64,000 nt of DNA from Heligmosomoides polygyrus polygyrus. Lineage: Eukaryota > Nematoda > Chromadorea > Rhabditida > Heligmosomidae. The DNA is taken from positions 24,415,407 through 24,479,406 of the forward strand of contig OX377205.1 in the NCBI GenBank assembly GCA_947396885.1. The letters run 5' to 3'. The notes below the pieces were generated by a model, which saw only the letters and a program-made list of their open reading frames with translations, was not told where the DNA came from and did no database searches. The position numbers were made by a program, and so were the translations under genes. Positions 1 to 11,469 of the stretch are shown piece after piece (the first letter of the stretch is position 1; each line of letters opens with the position of its first letter).

Positions 1-62
1 TTGCCGACGTGTTCGGCTACTCAGTGGCACCATTCCAGTTGTGACGGACGGACGGACAGACG

Positions 63-63
<1 letters not shown>

Positions 64-147
<84 letters not shown>
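64..147. repeat. (CA)n microsatellite
   Basis: An uninterrupted CA dinucleotide tract, preceded by GACGGACGGACGGACAGACG. A similar but shorter arrangement (GTTGTGATGG followed by CACACA) recurs near 60100-60140. Both are followed by an AT-rich TATAATAGGAT-type stretch, so the tract probably belongs to the end of a dispersed repeat and did not arise alone. Confidence 0.9.
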
Positions 148-150
<3 letters not shown>

Positions 151-1113
151 TGCTCTTTTATATATAATAGGATGGTAATTTCCGACGCTTCTTAGACGGA
201 GTTCAAGTGATTCATTCACAGCGACGGCTTAAGCGACTAGATGACCGAGTGGATAGGGATGAGGATGCACGAGAGGGCGGTCAAAGGGCTCGTTTCCGGA
301 GGTGGTCCCGCTATTTGCTAAGTAGCTGTTCCTATTTTTTCAAAAGAGGAGTGCATTTTGGCTTCGGTAGGGTACCGTATCCGCATCGCTACCCATCCTG
401 TCGCTGTCGCCATTGTTGCGAATCAGCCGCCATTTGAATGTACCCTCTAGGACAGATGTCACTTACGCCTTCATCCCGCTCTGAAGTGATACCATTACTT
501 GCCATTTTTGGACCACCCTGGGGATTTAACAAAAACGAAACACAATTCTGTGATCCTCGTCCGATGCCGTACAAGATCATGTACATTGGACTCGTCCAGA
601 ATCTCCGGACTGAGCTCACTGGTATCCCTTTTTAGTGTTTTTCACAACGACGATAAAATTGAAGGTGAACTGTTCGAAGGAAGCCACACCCTGCGCTAGC
701 CTGCAAGAACAGCTTTCTATAAAGTTTCCCAGCGAGGAGACCATCCTTTTTGTGTTTTTAGGCTCTTTAGCGGTGCCCACCCTTCCCTTCCTCCGATTAC
801 AACGGTGCCCACCCTTCCCTTTCTTCGATTACAATACATCCATTTTGGTACATGTCGCGAATATGGGCAGCATTCGCAGGGGAGAGCGCACCAAGCAATC
901 ATTCGAGCAGAACACCGATCAAATACACACCACCCAGTGACATACCTCCGCTCAGGGGTAAATCGCTTTGAACAAGTGCGGCCGAATGCAGAAATTCGAT
1001 AGACGGGTGCAGACCTGTTCAGCAACTTATGCAGGAGGCACCACGTGGAAGTAAACAGATTTGTTTGAAAAATAACAGTAAACAATGCACGAAATAAGCA
1101 GTACAGACAATGC
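148..1113. other. intergenic, no gene recognised
   Basis: Short overlapping ORFs on both strands show no domain, splice pattern or codon consistency. A 24-bp segment is repeated in tandem near 772-832 (GGTGCCCACCCTTCCCTT twice). The last four bases, ATGC at 1110-1113, are the left target-site duplication of the LTR element that follows. Confidence 0.5.
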
Positions 1114-1660
1114 TGTAGAGGATATTTGTTGTTATTCTAATACTGTTTGTGTTTGCCGTTTGCGTTGTTATAAAACTTACAACAAACCATGTGGCTCATC
1201 AGATAATACAGTGCCCTTCGTTGGCGTATTGGTGGTCACCGTGGTTGATCACCAATACGCCGATCAAAGGCGCGGAAAAGCGCCTATAAAAGGTGGCCGG
1301 ACCATACGCCGGCCCAGTCTTCTCTTCTCGTCTGCTCCGGTCGCCGCCATCCTCGAGCCGCAGCCGCCGCCGTCCTCCAGCCGTAGCCGCCACCCTCGTG
1401 CTCCAGCCGTCGCCTGTCTCCAGCCGACGGCCAGACCACCGCCGCCGTCGCTCAGCCGCCGCCCACACCATCGCCGCCGTCGCTCAGCCGCCGACCACCT
1501 GCAGCTGCCGGCCCGATCACCGCCGTCACCGCTCTAGCCGCCGACCACCGTCAACCACCGGCTTCACCAGCTACCGCGGCTGCCGTGGCCTCAGCCACCA
1601 CCGTCCTGTGGACGAAATAAAGGGAAATCTTCTGGCACATCGCGCCCGCAAGGCGCCACA
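1114..1660 (+). repeat. 5' LTR
   Basis: The 547-bp LTR runs from TGTAGAGGATA to GGCGCCACA. It carries TATAAAA at 1285-1291 and AATAAA at 1616-1621, which place U3, R and U5 in the usual order. It has an inverted pair (GCGTATTGGTG / CACCAATACGC) in U3 at about 1225-1262. The GC-rich CAGCCGCCG region is short here compared with the 3' copy. Confidence 0.92.
1285..1291 (+). promoter_or_regulatory. TATA box of the 5' LTR
   Basis: TATAAAA stands in the U3 region just upstream of the GGTGGCCGGACC block and is conserved in the 3' LTR at 8922-8928. It is the likely RNA polymerase II promoter core of the retrotransposon. Confidence 0.6.
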
Positions 1661-1740
1661 TAGGGGCCGAATTTTCCCTTTAGGTCCACCGTAGGAAAAA
1701 TCGGGTTTTCTAGGGAAAGCCGGGTTTCTAGGTAGGAGGC

Positions 1741-1769
1741 AGTAGGTGAAATTATTTATTTCACCTACT
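1741..1769 (+). other. perfect 12-bp hairpin in retrotransposon leader
   Basis: Arms AGTAGGTGAAAT (1741-1752) and ATTTCACCTACT (1758-1769) are perfect reverse complements around a TATTT loop, 80 bp after the 5' LTR in the untranslated leader. Leader hairpins of LTR elements often serve RNA dimerisation or packaging. That role here is inference only. Confidence 0.6.
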
Positions 1770-2182
1770 GGAGCACTAGGAAGAGGAGTTCCCCTCCGCC
1801 TTCCAAAGAGTGCGAACAGCTCTAGTGCCGCTCATCGCGGTTGAGCTGTAACACTACCGTGGGGTAGTACCACTGACTCTGAGTGGCAATCCACCAGAGA
1901 GATGTCAGTGGAGCGAATAGAGTTTCTGCAAGGCAGAACTCTGCCCAAATTTTGAAAAAGGGTACAATTCGCTACAGGTAAGAAAAAGCACCCGGTTCCG
2001 TGCAAGCTTAGGGTTCACCAAGCTAGGGAATACTGCTCCACAGGAAAAAATAGCTAGCCGAAAAGCCCAATAAACAAGTGCAGATAAACTGCGATACAAC
2101 AGTCAATTTTTTCGGTTAGTCCACCCTTCTCCGGATATTTCAGCACCAAGTAGGGTAAGTAGGGTCTACTAATCAGCCCGAA

Positions 2183-3632
2183 TTGCTGTTCCAAATTCGT
2201 TCCTCGAATAGCGCTACCTTGCGAGTAATCAAAATGAAAGAAAGTGAGAATTTGTACTTCCAGAAAATGGAATGTATGCAGACTATCGACGAGGAGGTGG
2301 AGAGAATGCTCATACAGGAGGAAGGCGAAGGAGATCGTGTGCAAGCTCTTCAGCCGCAGGTGACGACACCAATGGAGCAAGTGCAGAAGCTCACGCAACA
2401 GGCAGCTCAGGTGAGATCCTCGCTAATTACAATGACAAAAGGACTGCAGACGTTGCAAAACCTGCCAGAGCGCGTTCACGAGAAGTTATGGAGTGATAGT
2501 GACACGTGCCAGGCAGCCAAAAATCGGGACGAGGTAACAAAGAAGCTGCATGAATTAGCCGACAAAGACTGTGAAGTTGTTAGTGGCGAGCTTGAAAAAG
2601 TAAAACAGTTTATCAATCAGTTTTCTCAATGGCAAGGCTACAATTGGGATCAACTCATAGCTGAGCAAAACGAGTTCCACGAGCAGGCACAGCACGATGA
2701 TCAGTGCATACGCCAACTAGCAAAGCTTCTAGCGGTAAATTCAACACAGATACTAGGCGCAGTAATACAGCTCCTAGAAAGCTCCAATAAAGCTACAGCC
2801 CTTGTACAAAACCTTACACGCGCAGCTGATTCACCTCTCAATCAGCACTGCAACGATAAGAAAAAGTCTTTTCAGAGGGAGCAACAACAGCATGCGGACG
2901 TGGAGGAAATGGACTTCAGGAACACTATGAGAAAAGTCCGAGAAGGGTGCAGCATCACACATACCGAGCTCCCACAGTTCGACCCAGCTCACGCAGAGCA
3001 AGGTCTGTTAGCCACACTGAAACAATGTGACCTAGTTCCACAATCATTGCCGAGGCGACAGAATTTTAATAACATCCCCTCTTTGCAGTGTTAGGAGGAC
3101 GAAAATTGTCCCATGGCCCATCCAAGGATGCCATCACAGAGGTCGCAGAGAAACCAAGGTGAGGAAAACTTCGCTACATCTCAAATAATCCAAGATTTGA
3201 GTGTAGGGGCGACCTTAGCGGCTATGGCACTACCGGAAGTTCCCACCTTTTCGCATCCACAAGGGAAGGGATTTGAAAACTTCCTGACTTCGTTCAATAT
3301 GAAGTATGGTAGGCTAGGTCTACAAGACGACATGCTCATACATCTCTTGTGCTCAAAACTTCAAGGCCAGCCAAAGACAATTGTGGATTTCAAAACCTTC
3401 ATAAGGGCAGTAAAAGAGAAGCTTAAAACTACAGAGTGTGCGACGCACCGAGGCCTACATAAAACTTAGGCAATTGAAGAAACGGTCCACCATTTTGGAT
3501 TACTGCGTGGAGCTGGAAGAGCTAACACGCTCGGTTTATCCCGGCGCCAGCGAGAAGGAACTCTCAATGATCCGCGCTGGGGAGTCAGCTATTTTGCAGT
3601 ATGGAACAATTCCAACAAGAGGAGGCCTATGA
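2183..3632 (+). pseudogene. Gag pseudogene (coiled-coil N-terminus plus capsid-like region)
   Basis: The frame is open from 2183, with a better start at 2234 (AAAATG), to TAG at 3092-3094. It continues in the same frame to 3469, so one nonsense codon splits a single Gag. The first ~300 residues are rich in Gln and Glu heptads and look coiled-coil. The part after 3113 has the capsid pattern of Gypsy Gags (GFENFLTSFNMKYG, then LLCSKLQGQP, then FIRAVKEKL). The homologous sequence shifts frame near 3440 (AYIKLRQLKKRSTILDYCVE) and again near 3600. The protein would assemble the particle that packages the element RNA. Confidence 0.75.
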
Positions 3633-4781
3633 GAGGCTTAAAAGTCTAGCACAGTGTATCGAAAGAAGTCGACAAGTGGCTAGCACTCTAAGAGCCTCTA
3701 TGGGATACCACAGTTTCATGCAGTCCAATAATGCGAACAGTGATGTCCAGAGTCCCCCTAGAAAGCCTGTAACGGCAAGAAGGGATAACTACCAGCGAAA
3801 TGAGCATAACCTGACTCCGGAAGCAAAACGTTCATATTGCAGAAAGAAGGGACATTTTCGAAGGGACTGCTGGAAAGCTCCAGAAAACTGCAGTGCTAAC
3901 CAAAAAGGAAACCAGAAGCAGGCCGTAACGACAACTAAGTCCTCAAGCACACGAGTCCCACGTGTGCTAGAAGAGAAAGAGCAAATCCCAGCTCGCACCT
4001 TCACAGCAACTCTGGATAAATGGACTTGTGGAGGAATTAGAACCGGCCCAACCAAAAGTGATCTGTTCGGAAAGCAGACACTAGAACAAATAAGCTTGCT
4101 GGGTACTACGAAAGTAGCTCTCATGGACACAGGGTCTCAGATCAGTATTATGCCCTTAAAAATCTTGTCAGAAGCTAGGGAACTTGGCTTCGACTTAGAT
4201 AGTAATGTCGAAGAAATCCCGTTGCTTAAGCAGAGACCAATCTATGATGCATAGGGTAATAAAATGGAATTTTTGGGAGAGATTCGAATTGAAGTCAAGA
4301 CCAAAGCTTCGAAACCACAAAAATTGACATGTTTGTCAGAAAGTCAAGCGATAACATCGTGATTCTCGGCACCAACGCGCTGAGTAAGCTAAACATGGTG
4401 TTAAGATCAAACGAGAAACAAGGCCAACTAAGAGGCCCGAGCCTCAAAAGTGGCACGGAATCCTCACGACCAAAACAAGAAAGGACTTTTAAAAAGTCTG
4501 AAACAAACCACACAGATACAAACGGTGCTGTTGTGGTACGGCGAGTATATATACGGCCAGCAGAGACAGAAGCTGTATTCGTCTCCACACCCAAAACAAA
4601 CACCGATAGAGTTTTGTGGTCCAACTCGGAACTAGTACCGAACGTTGTATGTAATACAAGTGAACCTACTGTCGCACTCCTGGTTACGAATACATGTCAA
4701 ACGCCCAAAGTACTACGAGCAGGAGATAAGATAGGACAGTGGGATGAATCAAAGATCTTGGAGCAGTCTCCGGCGGAGTAG
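3601..4781 (+). pseudogene. nucleocapsid zinc knuckle and aspartic protease, broken
   Basis: Residues 77-90 of the frame opening at 3601 read RSYCRKKGHFRRDC, a retroviral-type zinc knuckle in which the first Cys of CX2CX4HX4C is Arg. The retropepsin active site MDTGS lies at 4123-4137 (Asp at residue 176) and is followed by the expected hydrophobic strand. TAG at 4252-4254 interrupts it. The same frame continues (GEIRIEVK) and then shifts near 4330 into a frame with ILGTNAL, the usual C-terminal protease motif. It would cleave the Gag-Pol polyprotein. Confidence 0.8.
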
Positions 4782-4787
4782 GATAAC

Positions 4788-6339
4788 ATGCTAGAAGCTA
4801 CTAGTTTCACTGACGATTCTCTAAGAGAAAATATCCTCTGGGATCTTCTCACAGAGAAAAAGGCTGACCACGAAAGTCTAGAAGATCTCAGGAGACTTGT
4901 AAACCGCTTCAGCAGTGTTTTTGCTGTCAAAGATCAAGAACTTATCCAAACCTCACTTGTAGAACATGACATCGAAACGGAAGCCTCGCAGCCAATCAAG
5001 CAAAAGGCAAGACCAGTCCCTCTTGGCACGCGGTTAGAGTTGCGAAAAATATTCACGGATTTACAGCAACGCAACATTATTGAGCCCAGTAGCTCCAGCT
5101 GGTCTTCACCTATTGTACTGGTTAGGGAAAAGGACGGCTCGTTGCGTATATGTGTCGATTATCGTAAGCTAAATCAGGTGACGAGTATAGACAGTTATCC
5201 GTTACCCACTATAGCCACGATACTGAAAAATCTCAAGGGCAAATAATACATTTCGACACTAGACCTCAGTTCCGGGTATTGGCAAATAAAACTTTCTGAG
5301 AGCGCTCAAGAAAAAATGCGTTTACAACCACAGAAGGACTGTACCAATTTAAAGTAATTTCCTTCGGTTTAGCCTATTCACCAGCTGTGTTTCAAATGCT
5401 GATGCACTTAGTTCTTGGCGATCTCTTAAATGAAGAAGTATTCTGTTACCTGGATGATATAATGGTCGCATCCAACAGTTTTGAAGAGCATATGAAAATG
5501 CTGGAGAAAGTGTTTTCAGCACTTCAGCAAGCTAAGCTCAAGCTGAACCTGCGCAAGTGTGTTCTTGTGGAATCCACTATACATTTTTTAATCCACGTTA
5601 TCGACTACGCAGGCCTGCACATGGATCTCGAGAAAGTCCAGGCGATTGTTGAATACCCTGAACCTCAATCAAGGACAGAATTACGCATCTTTTTAGGAAT
5701 GTATTCCTATTATCGAAAATTTGTGCTCGGATTCTCACAGGTAGCAGGACCACTTCATGAAATGACATCAGAGAAACAACCATATATTTGGACAGAAAAC
5801 CGACGTAACGCTTTCAAAAGACTTAAGGAGCTCATAACCAAAGCTCCAGTACTAGCTCAACCAGAGATTGAGTCCGCTAGGAATGGTAGCAAACCGTTCA
5901 AAATTCAAAGTGAAAAAATTACCACATAACAGACCTTGAAGCCCTCTCCGTCATTTTTGCGTTACGAAAATTCCACATGTTCATATATGGTTTGAAGGTT
6001 GAGCTGTATACCGATCATCAGCCGCTAACAGCGCTATTCAATAGAACCAACGTGTCGGGGCGCATTTTGCGCTGGGCCCTCGAAGTACAACAATATAATG
6101 TACAAGTAATATACCTCAAAGGTGCTGCAAATAAGGTAGCAGATGCACTTAGCCGAGGTAGTGTGTACTGTGAGCTAAATAAAGAGCATCGTTCCCTTGC
6201 TCAAGCCAACGACACCATAGTGGCGAATATCTCCGAAGAGCCAAGCTGGACTAAAGAATTACGCTCTGATCCAGTATACTCTAAAATCATCGATGGAAAA
6301 TGGTCGAACAGATATGGAGGTAGTACTTCCTGGTTATAG
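4788..6339 (+). pseudogene. Gypsy reverse transcriptase and partial RNase H
   Basis: RT fingers and palm are clear: WSSPIVLVREKDGSLR and CVDYRKLNQVT before TAA at 5244-5246, then ISTLDLSSGYWQI in the same frame. A one-base slip in an A-run near 5310 leads to FGLAYSPAVFQ and the catalytic YLDD (about 5443-5457) in the frame opening at 5387. The connection and thumb follow. The RNase H domain then jumps from FKIQS to ITDLEALSVIFALRKF, losing about 35 residues that should include the first catalytic Asp. The later TDHQPL and ANKVADALSR motifs are intact. Active copies of this family copy RNA into DNA in the cytoplasmic particle. Confidence 0.88.
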
Positions 6340-7611
6340 GAGACTCAAAGTGGCGGTTTTTGCTATACATGAAGGATATCTGTCTCTCTTGGACAAAAAG
6401 AGAACCAGGAAAGTGGTTCTCCAACACGCAGGAAGGAAGTATTCCTCGACGCCCACGCCTCTTTGCTAGCTGGTCATTTCGGTCCGCGAAAAGTCCTGCG
6501 CTTAATTGAGCAACGGGTGTTCTGGGAATCCATGAAAAATGATGTATTTCGGTGGTCAAAAGAAGGCAAAAAATGTTTTCTTTTTAACCAAAGCACAATA
6601 CCACCGCTGAAACCCATTATTTCATCAAAACCATTTGAAATGGTAGGAATAGATATTCTCGAGATGGGTCTCACAAGCTCTGGAAATCCATATATCCTCA
6701 GCGTAGTAGATCATTTCACAAAATTTGGAGTGTGTACGCAATACCATCGAAATCGGGGGATACCGTAGCTCGCACGCTTTTCGAGCGATGGATTGCGGCT
6801 GGATGCCGCATTCCTGGATGCCTGTTGTCAGATCAGGGCGGAGAATTTGACAACAAGCTATTGGCAGAGCTCACGCAACTAATGGGGATTCAGCGAATTC
6901 AAACCAAGGGCTACAATCCTCGCGAAAACGGTATCGCCGATCATAAGCCTTCTTAGAAAAACGGTAACGATTCCATTGGAATGGGATAAACTTCTACCAC
7001 ATTGTGTTATAGCGTATAACACAACGTCTCACGATTTCACAGGGGAATCTCCTTTCTTTCTACTTCCCGCATTCGACTGTAAAATACCCTGGAATTCCCT
7101 TCCAGACAAACCAGTCAGTGAGCACACAGTAGATGTAGAGGAATACATCAACGAACTTGTCACAGGATTTAGACTAATTCACGATTTCGCCCGCTCTCAA
7201 AACGAAATCGCTCCCAACCGCATGAAGCGATGCTACGACAAAGCAAACAAGGTGTCAGAACGACCCTTCTCCTTAGGAAAGAGAATGTATATGCGAATTC
7301 CCACAGAAAAATCAGGATCCAAACATCCAAAATTGATCAATGAATGGAACGGACCCTTTAGGATAATAGAACTCACTGAAAATAGTGCACTAGTCACACC
7401 TATAGCCGGTAATGCTGAGCCGCTAAAGGTCCAATTCGACTTCTTAAAAAGTCTGCCTGTAGGTATAGACAATGAGCCAATTCAAACAGCTAAACAAAGA
7501 GGAAAAAGAGGCAGACCAAAGAAGTCAACTAGAGCCCACAATGAAGCAATGTTTCAGGATCGAGGTCGGATTGCCACAAGAAGATCCGCTTCATCTGTTC
7601 CATCCTTGTGA
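6340..7611 (+). pseudogene. Gypsy integrase, broken
   Basis: The N-terminal zinc domain keeps both His (HASLLAGH) but its CXXC reads KKCFLFN, so the second Cys is lost. The catalytic core has GIDILEMG and LSDQGGEFDN. The third acidic position, normally Glu in the NGxxER context, reads NGIADH, an Asp. Frame changes occur near 6740 and 6950. The C-terminal part (6976-7611) is one open frame with the NEWNGPFRII segment typical of the integrase tail and a basic end KQRGKRGRPKK. No chromodomain is visible. Confidence 0.8.
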
Positions 7612-8715
7612 CTGTGGCATCTTCCACACGAAAGCCCAAACTGCTCTGCCAAGCCTTCGCTCGGACTTAGCCCGATCAAAGCCAGTAAACAATATGTTTG
7701 AGCTGGAAAATGTGGCTTCCATCGTATTGGATCCATTTTGGGGCAATCTACGAAAAGAGGAAGAGCTCATGGCAAAGAATCGAAACATCTCACAGTCCTT
7801 GGACTAGCACATGCAATTGCGGCTCTCCGTTCCTGTTGTTTCACGTTCAACAGAGCTCTGCGAGCAGCCGAAGGAAAACGCATAATACATCCGTCATTGT
7901 TCCCATCTTTTCAGGGCTACCACATTGACTCGTATTATGCACAAGCAATCGAGCGTCTGGACCAGATTCCTCACGATTACGACGACTCACCCGCAAATCC
8001 GACCATCGTGGCGGCGCTCCCCCTGGCTTTCCTCAGAGCTGAGAAGGACCTGGAGGAGGATTGCAGAGTGAAAATTATGGTGTATATCACACTCAACGCA
8101 CTCGCAGCACTGCTTAATGAACGACCTATCTCAGGAGCAATAGTGTTCATTTGACCGGACACCATGCCGGCCACGAGCCACCTGAACAACGCCATGGCCC
8201 TAGAACGCCACCTTCAATGCGGTGGAACACTGGACGTGTACCTACCGCCCTACGAAGAAAGACGATCGGAGTTGTGGCACGAAATTAAACAGGTCTGCGC
8301 TGAGGTAGTCAAGGTCCTTACAGGACCAGCAAGAGGATTTGAGGCCAGAGTGGCCGATTCATATGGAACGATAAATGACAGCGTTCCACTTGGACACCCA
8401 GCAACATGTCTTGGGATTAGTCCACGCAGTGGTGACGCGAAATACCACCCATAGCAGATTGCAGTGTTTCTAAACCAAGTGCGGAAACTCCTAATGGGCA
8501 CCTTAACACTGCCAATATTTTTCGCAACAAAAAAGGCCACAGAAGCCAACGACGATGAGCCACGAAGCGAACCAAAGAAGCAGAGCGTAGGACCTTCGAA
8601 AAAGCCGAGCACAATTATAAAGGCCAACGTCTCGCACCTATGTGATGCCAGAAAGGAACGCCAACGTCACGCTCACCTCATGAAGCAAAAGAGGCAGCAA
8701 CCGAAACAGAAATAG
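7472..8715 (+). pseudogene. extra ORF between integrase and 3' LTR, function unknown
   Basis: About 400 codons lie between the integrase end and the purine tract. The first part is open in one frame (7472-7807; a CDCGIFHT segment) and shifts near 7780 into the frame that runs to 8715. That frame is broken only by TGA at 8152-8154 and TAG at 8452-8454. The product would be hydrophilic and mostly helical in appearance, with a Lys/Gln-rich tail (RKERQRHAHLMKQK). No signal peptide, transmembrane helix or cysteine pattern suggests an envelope glycoprotein. I do not recognise the family. Its position matches that of accessory ORFs in some Metaviridae. Confidence 0.5.
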
Positions 8716-8739
8716 CCGACGTCAGGAGCCTGGCTGCCC

Positions 8740-8750
8740 GAGGAGGGGCG
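8740..8750 (+). other. polypurine tract
   Basis: GAGGAGGGGCG directly abuts the TGTAGA start of the 3' LTR, the position where plus-strand DNA synthesis is primed. Confidence 0.7.
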
Positions 8751-9552
8751 TGTAGACGATATTTGTTGTTATTCTAATACTGTTTGTGTTTGCCGTTTGC
8801 GTTGTTATAAAACTTACAACAAACCATGTGGCTCATAAGATAACACAGTACCCTTCGTTGGCGTATTGGTGGTCACTGTGGTTGATCACCAACACGCCGA
8901 TCAAAGGCGCGGGAAAGCGCATATAAAAGGTGGCCGGACCATACGCCGGCCCAGTCTTCTCTTCTCGTCTACTCCGGCCGCCGCCATCCTCGAGCCGCAG
9001 CCGCCGCCGTCTTCCAGCCGCAGCCGCCGCCGTCCTCCAGCCGCAGCCGCCGCCGTCCACCAGCCGCAGCCGCCGCCGTCCTCCAGCCGCAGCCGCCGCC
9101 GTCCACCAGCCGCAGCCGCCGCCGTCCTCCAGCCGCAGCCGCCGCAGTCCTCCAGCCGCAGCCGCCGCCGTCCTCCAGCCGCAGCCGCCGCCGTCCTCCA
9201 GCCGCAGCCGCCGCCGTCCTCCAGCCGCAGCCGCCGCCGCCTCCAGCCGCAGCCGCCGCCGTCCTCCAGCCGCAGCCGCCGCCGTCCTCCAGCCGTAGCC
9301 GCCGCCGCCCTCGTGCTCCAGCCGTCGCCTGTCTCCAGCCGCCGGCCAGACCACCGCCGCCGTCGCTCAGCCGCCGACCACCTGCAGCTGCCGGCCCGAC
9401 CACCGCCGTCGCCGCTCCAGCCGCCGACCACCGTCAACCGCCGGCTCCACTAGCTACCGCGGCTGCCGTGGCCTCAGCCACCACCATCCTGTGGACGAAA
9501 TCAAGAGTGAACCCGGAAATCTTCTGGCACATCGCGCCCGCAAGGCGCCACA
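8751..9552 (+). repeat. 3' LTR with expanded CAGCCGCCG array
   Basis: The 802-bp LTR matches the 5' LTR but is about 255 bp longer. The extra length lies in a tandem array at about 8995-9300 built from CTCCAGCCGCAGCCGCCGCC-like units, present only about once or twice in the 5' LTR. TATAAAA is at 8922-8928. The AATAAA of the 5' LTR is AATCAA here and an insertion AGTGAACCC follows it. ATGC at 9553-9556 is the right target duplication. The array gives long spurious ORFs of Ser/Arg/Pro/Ala in all frames on both strands; these are not genes. Confidence 0.92.
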
Positions 9553-9556
9553 ATGC

Positions 9557-10138
9557 AACGTATAGTCGATCCACTGTGACTGTTTCAACTGGGAAGGACA
9601 CGACCTCCACGAAGTTCCAAAGGCGCTTCCGAGACGACAACCAGTTAACGCTCTACCGTTAGAGTCTGCCGGGCCTGGCTTACCGGATTAGTTGAAATTG
9701 AGGGACGCCCTATCAGTCACTCTCCGACGACCAGACTACCACCTGCGATTTTCGTACCGGGTCCCACACCGTCCATTTAGGATTCACGGGCCCACACTCA
9801 GGCCTCGCTGGAATGCTATAAGAGCAGAACGCCTCACCAGAAGGCTAGGAGGTAAACGTACGAGAAGAACAGAAGAACGCCTGAAGAACATACAGACAGG
9901 CAGACAGGCGACCTCGGCTAAGGATCCCTTATATTACTGATTCGCGCGCTAGATCTTGCATATGCGCCGCCATTCCACCCGATCTACGTGAACTCACGCC
10001 CATCACAGTCTCGGTATCGTCTGCCACTAGATATAGCTATAAGACGGTGTCCTCATATATACTATTTCAGCTCACAAATGCTGTTGTAATCGCATCCTCT
10101 TCAGCGGCTCTTGGTCGCCCTTCTTCGACACAAGTATA
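9557..10138. other. intergenic, no gene recognised
   Basis: The right flank of the LTR element. Short ORFs only, no splice signals or protein similarity that I can recognise. Confidence 0.4.
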
Positions 10139-11238
10139 CAGAGTGGTCCACATGAAGTGTTACGCAGTACAATCATTCGAAAGACAAGAAAATTCTACAT
10201 AACATATCATACATCACATTCAACATGTGATCCTTTGGCTTCAATGCAGTTTCCTTCGGAAATTTTCCACTCTCCTTCGGAAATTCTTGAGGACGCGCGC
10301 GATCATTTCCGGTGAAATTTCGTCCCATGCCTTCTCCAGAGCGCGAATCCAGTGAACTGTGTCTGAAAGAGCAAGCTTGTTGCTCCAGGAGTGACTAGAT
10401 GGCGAAATATGGTTGAGATCGGGCGAGTTTGAAGGCCAAACCTCCTTCGTCCACAAATCCGGGAGATTGGCCTCACACCACTCCAGAGTCTTCTTGGCAC
10501 CGTGAGCTGGTGCCCAATCTTGCTGGAAGGTCCAGTCTATGCCCTTAGCATTTTCTTGTGCAAAGGTATTACACCGTTTTCTAGGATTTGCTTCTCGTAG
10601 ATTTCGGCATTGAGCTTGCCTTGTTTTTGAATAAAAACAAACTTGGACTTACTCAGGCCCGATACTCCAGCCTATACCATCAAGGACTGTGGAAAATGAG
10701 CTCATCCGACGTTGACGGCTTTTGAGGATCCTTCTGGCATCAGTTTCCATTGATTTTGCGCGTTTTGGTATGGTTTGGCGGTAAATATCTTCTCGTCTGT
10801 GAAGAGATGTCGGTCGCGCTTGTCACCGCGCGTAAGGACCTTCATCTTTCTGCATTTCTGCAGTCTTAAGGACTTCATTTCCTCAGTGAGGTGCTGTTCT
10901 TTAACGATTTTGTAGGGACACAATCCCAGATCATCCCTGATCAGTCATTGCATAGTAGAGCGACTTACGTTGTGCTCCTTAGCTAGTTTCCTGATGCATC
11001 GTGCAGGATCTCGGCGAAGTTTGTCTTTGAAGGGACGACCCGCGTTTGAACATAGCGACTACTGCTGAACGATCCTCAAGCGAAACCATGTTTACCTAAA
11101 AACGGAGAATAAGACTGACCATAGGTAGACCAAAAAATACGGAGAAAACGGATAGCACCACAGCAAAGCACAAAATGTAGGAGATATTTCCAAAAATTGA
11201 CCTTCTGTAGCCCGTAACACTTCATGTGGACCAGCATG
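10139..11238 (-). mobile_element. Tc1/mariner-type transposon relic
   Basis: It is flanked by TA on both sides (10137-10138, 11239-11240). The ends share the inverted sequence GGTCCACATGAAGTGTTACG with its reverse complement. The minus strand encodes a broken transposase. HLFTDEKIF (first catalytic Asp) is followed by WPSNSPDLN (second Asp region) in another frame, and by the C-terminal helix LEKAWDEISPEMIARVLKNF. Stops and shifts near 10480 and 10700 inactivate it. Confidence 0.85.
10241..11085 (-). pseudogene. Tc1/mariner transposase pseudogene
   Basis: The N-terminal helix-turn-helix side is at 10900-11085, the FTDEKIF catalytic segment near 10790, a QQDWAPAH-like segment near 10510 in a shifted frame, and WPSNSPDLN near 10430. 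The element belongs to the DDE/D group that cuts at TA. The reading frame changes at least three times. Confidence 0.75.
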
Positions 11239-11469
11239 TATTATGTAGCTCGAATAACGACTTTCCAATTAGGCTAAACTATAACGCTGGTTAAATACTA
11301 GACTCTACAGACAATGTATTATAGGAGATCGGTTTATCGTCGGTTCAGTGATAAACTTATATCGACTCCTACCAAGGAAAGGTTTCAACTTCCATGGAAA
11401 CTTGATATAGACACTATACACTGGACCCGAATGAATCATTTTCGGATATCCGATTCGGATAACCCAATC

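Larger units (their letters stand above)
1114..9552 (+). mobile_element. Gypsy-like LTR retrotransposon, decayed
   Basis: This is a complete but inactivated LTR element of about 8.4 kb. Both LTRs start TGTAGA and end GCGCCACA, and the whole is bracketed by ATGC (1110-1113 and 9553-9556), a 4-bp target duplication. The internal order is Gag, CCHC/PR, RT, RNase H, IN and then an extra ORF, which is the Ty3/Gypsy (Metaviridae) pol order. Every coding segment carries stops or frameshifts. The RNase H N-terminus is deleted, and residues of the zinc knuckle and the integrase are substituted, so it cannot move by its own proteins. A GAGGAGGGGCG purine tract directly precedes the 3' LTR. A convincing tRNA primer site starting TGG is not visible after the 5' LTR; the bases there are TAGGGGCCGAA. 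Confidence 0.95.

Noticed and set aside
7472..8715. Retroviral-type envelope gene
   Set aside because: No signal peptide, fusion peptide, transmembrane anchor or glycoprotein cysteine pattern is visible.
8833..9453. Long ORFs (up to 195 codons) of Ser/Arg/Pro/Ala or Ala/Gly/Arg on both strands
   Set aside because: They are translations of the CAGCCGCCG minisatellite in the 3' LTR, open in nearly all frames because the repeat has no stop codons.
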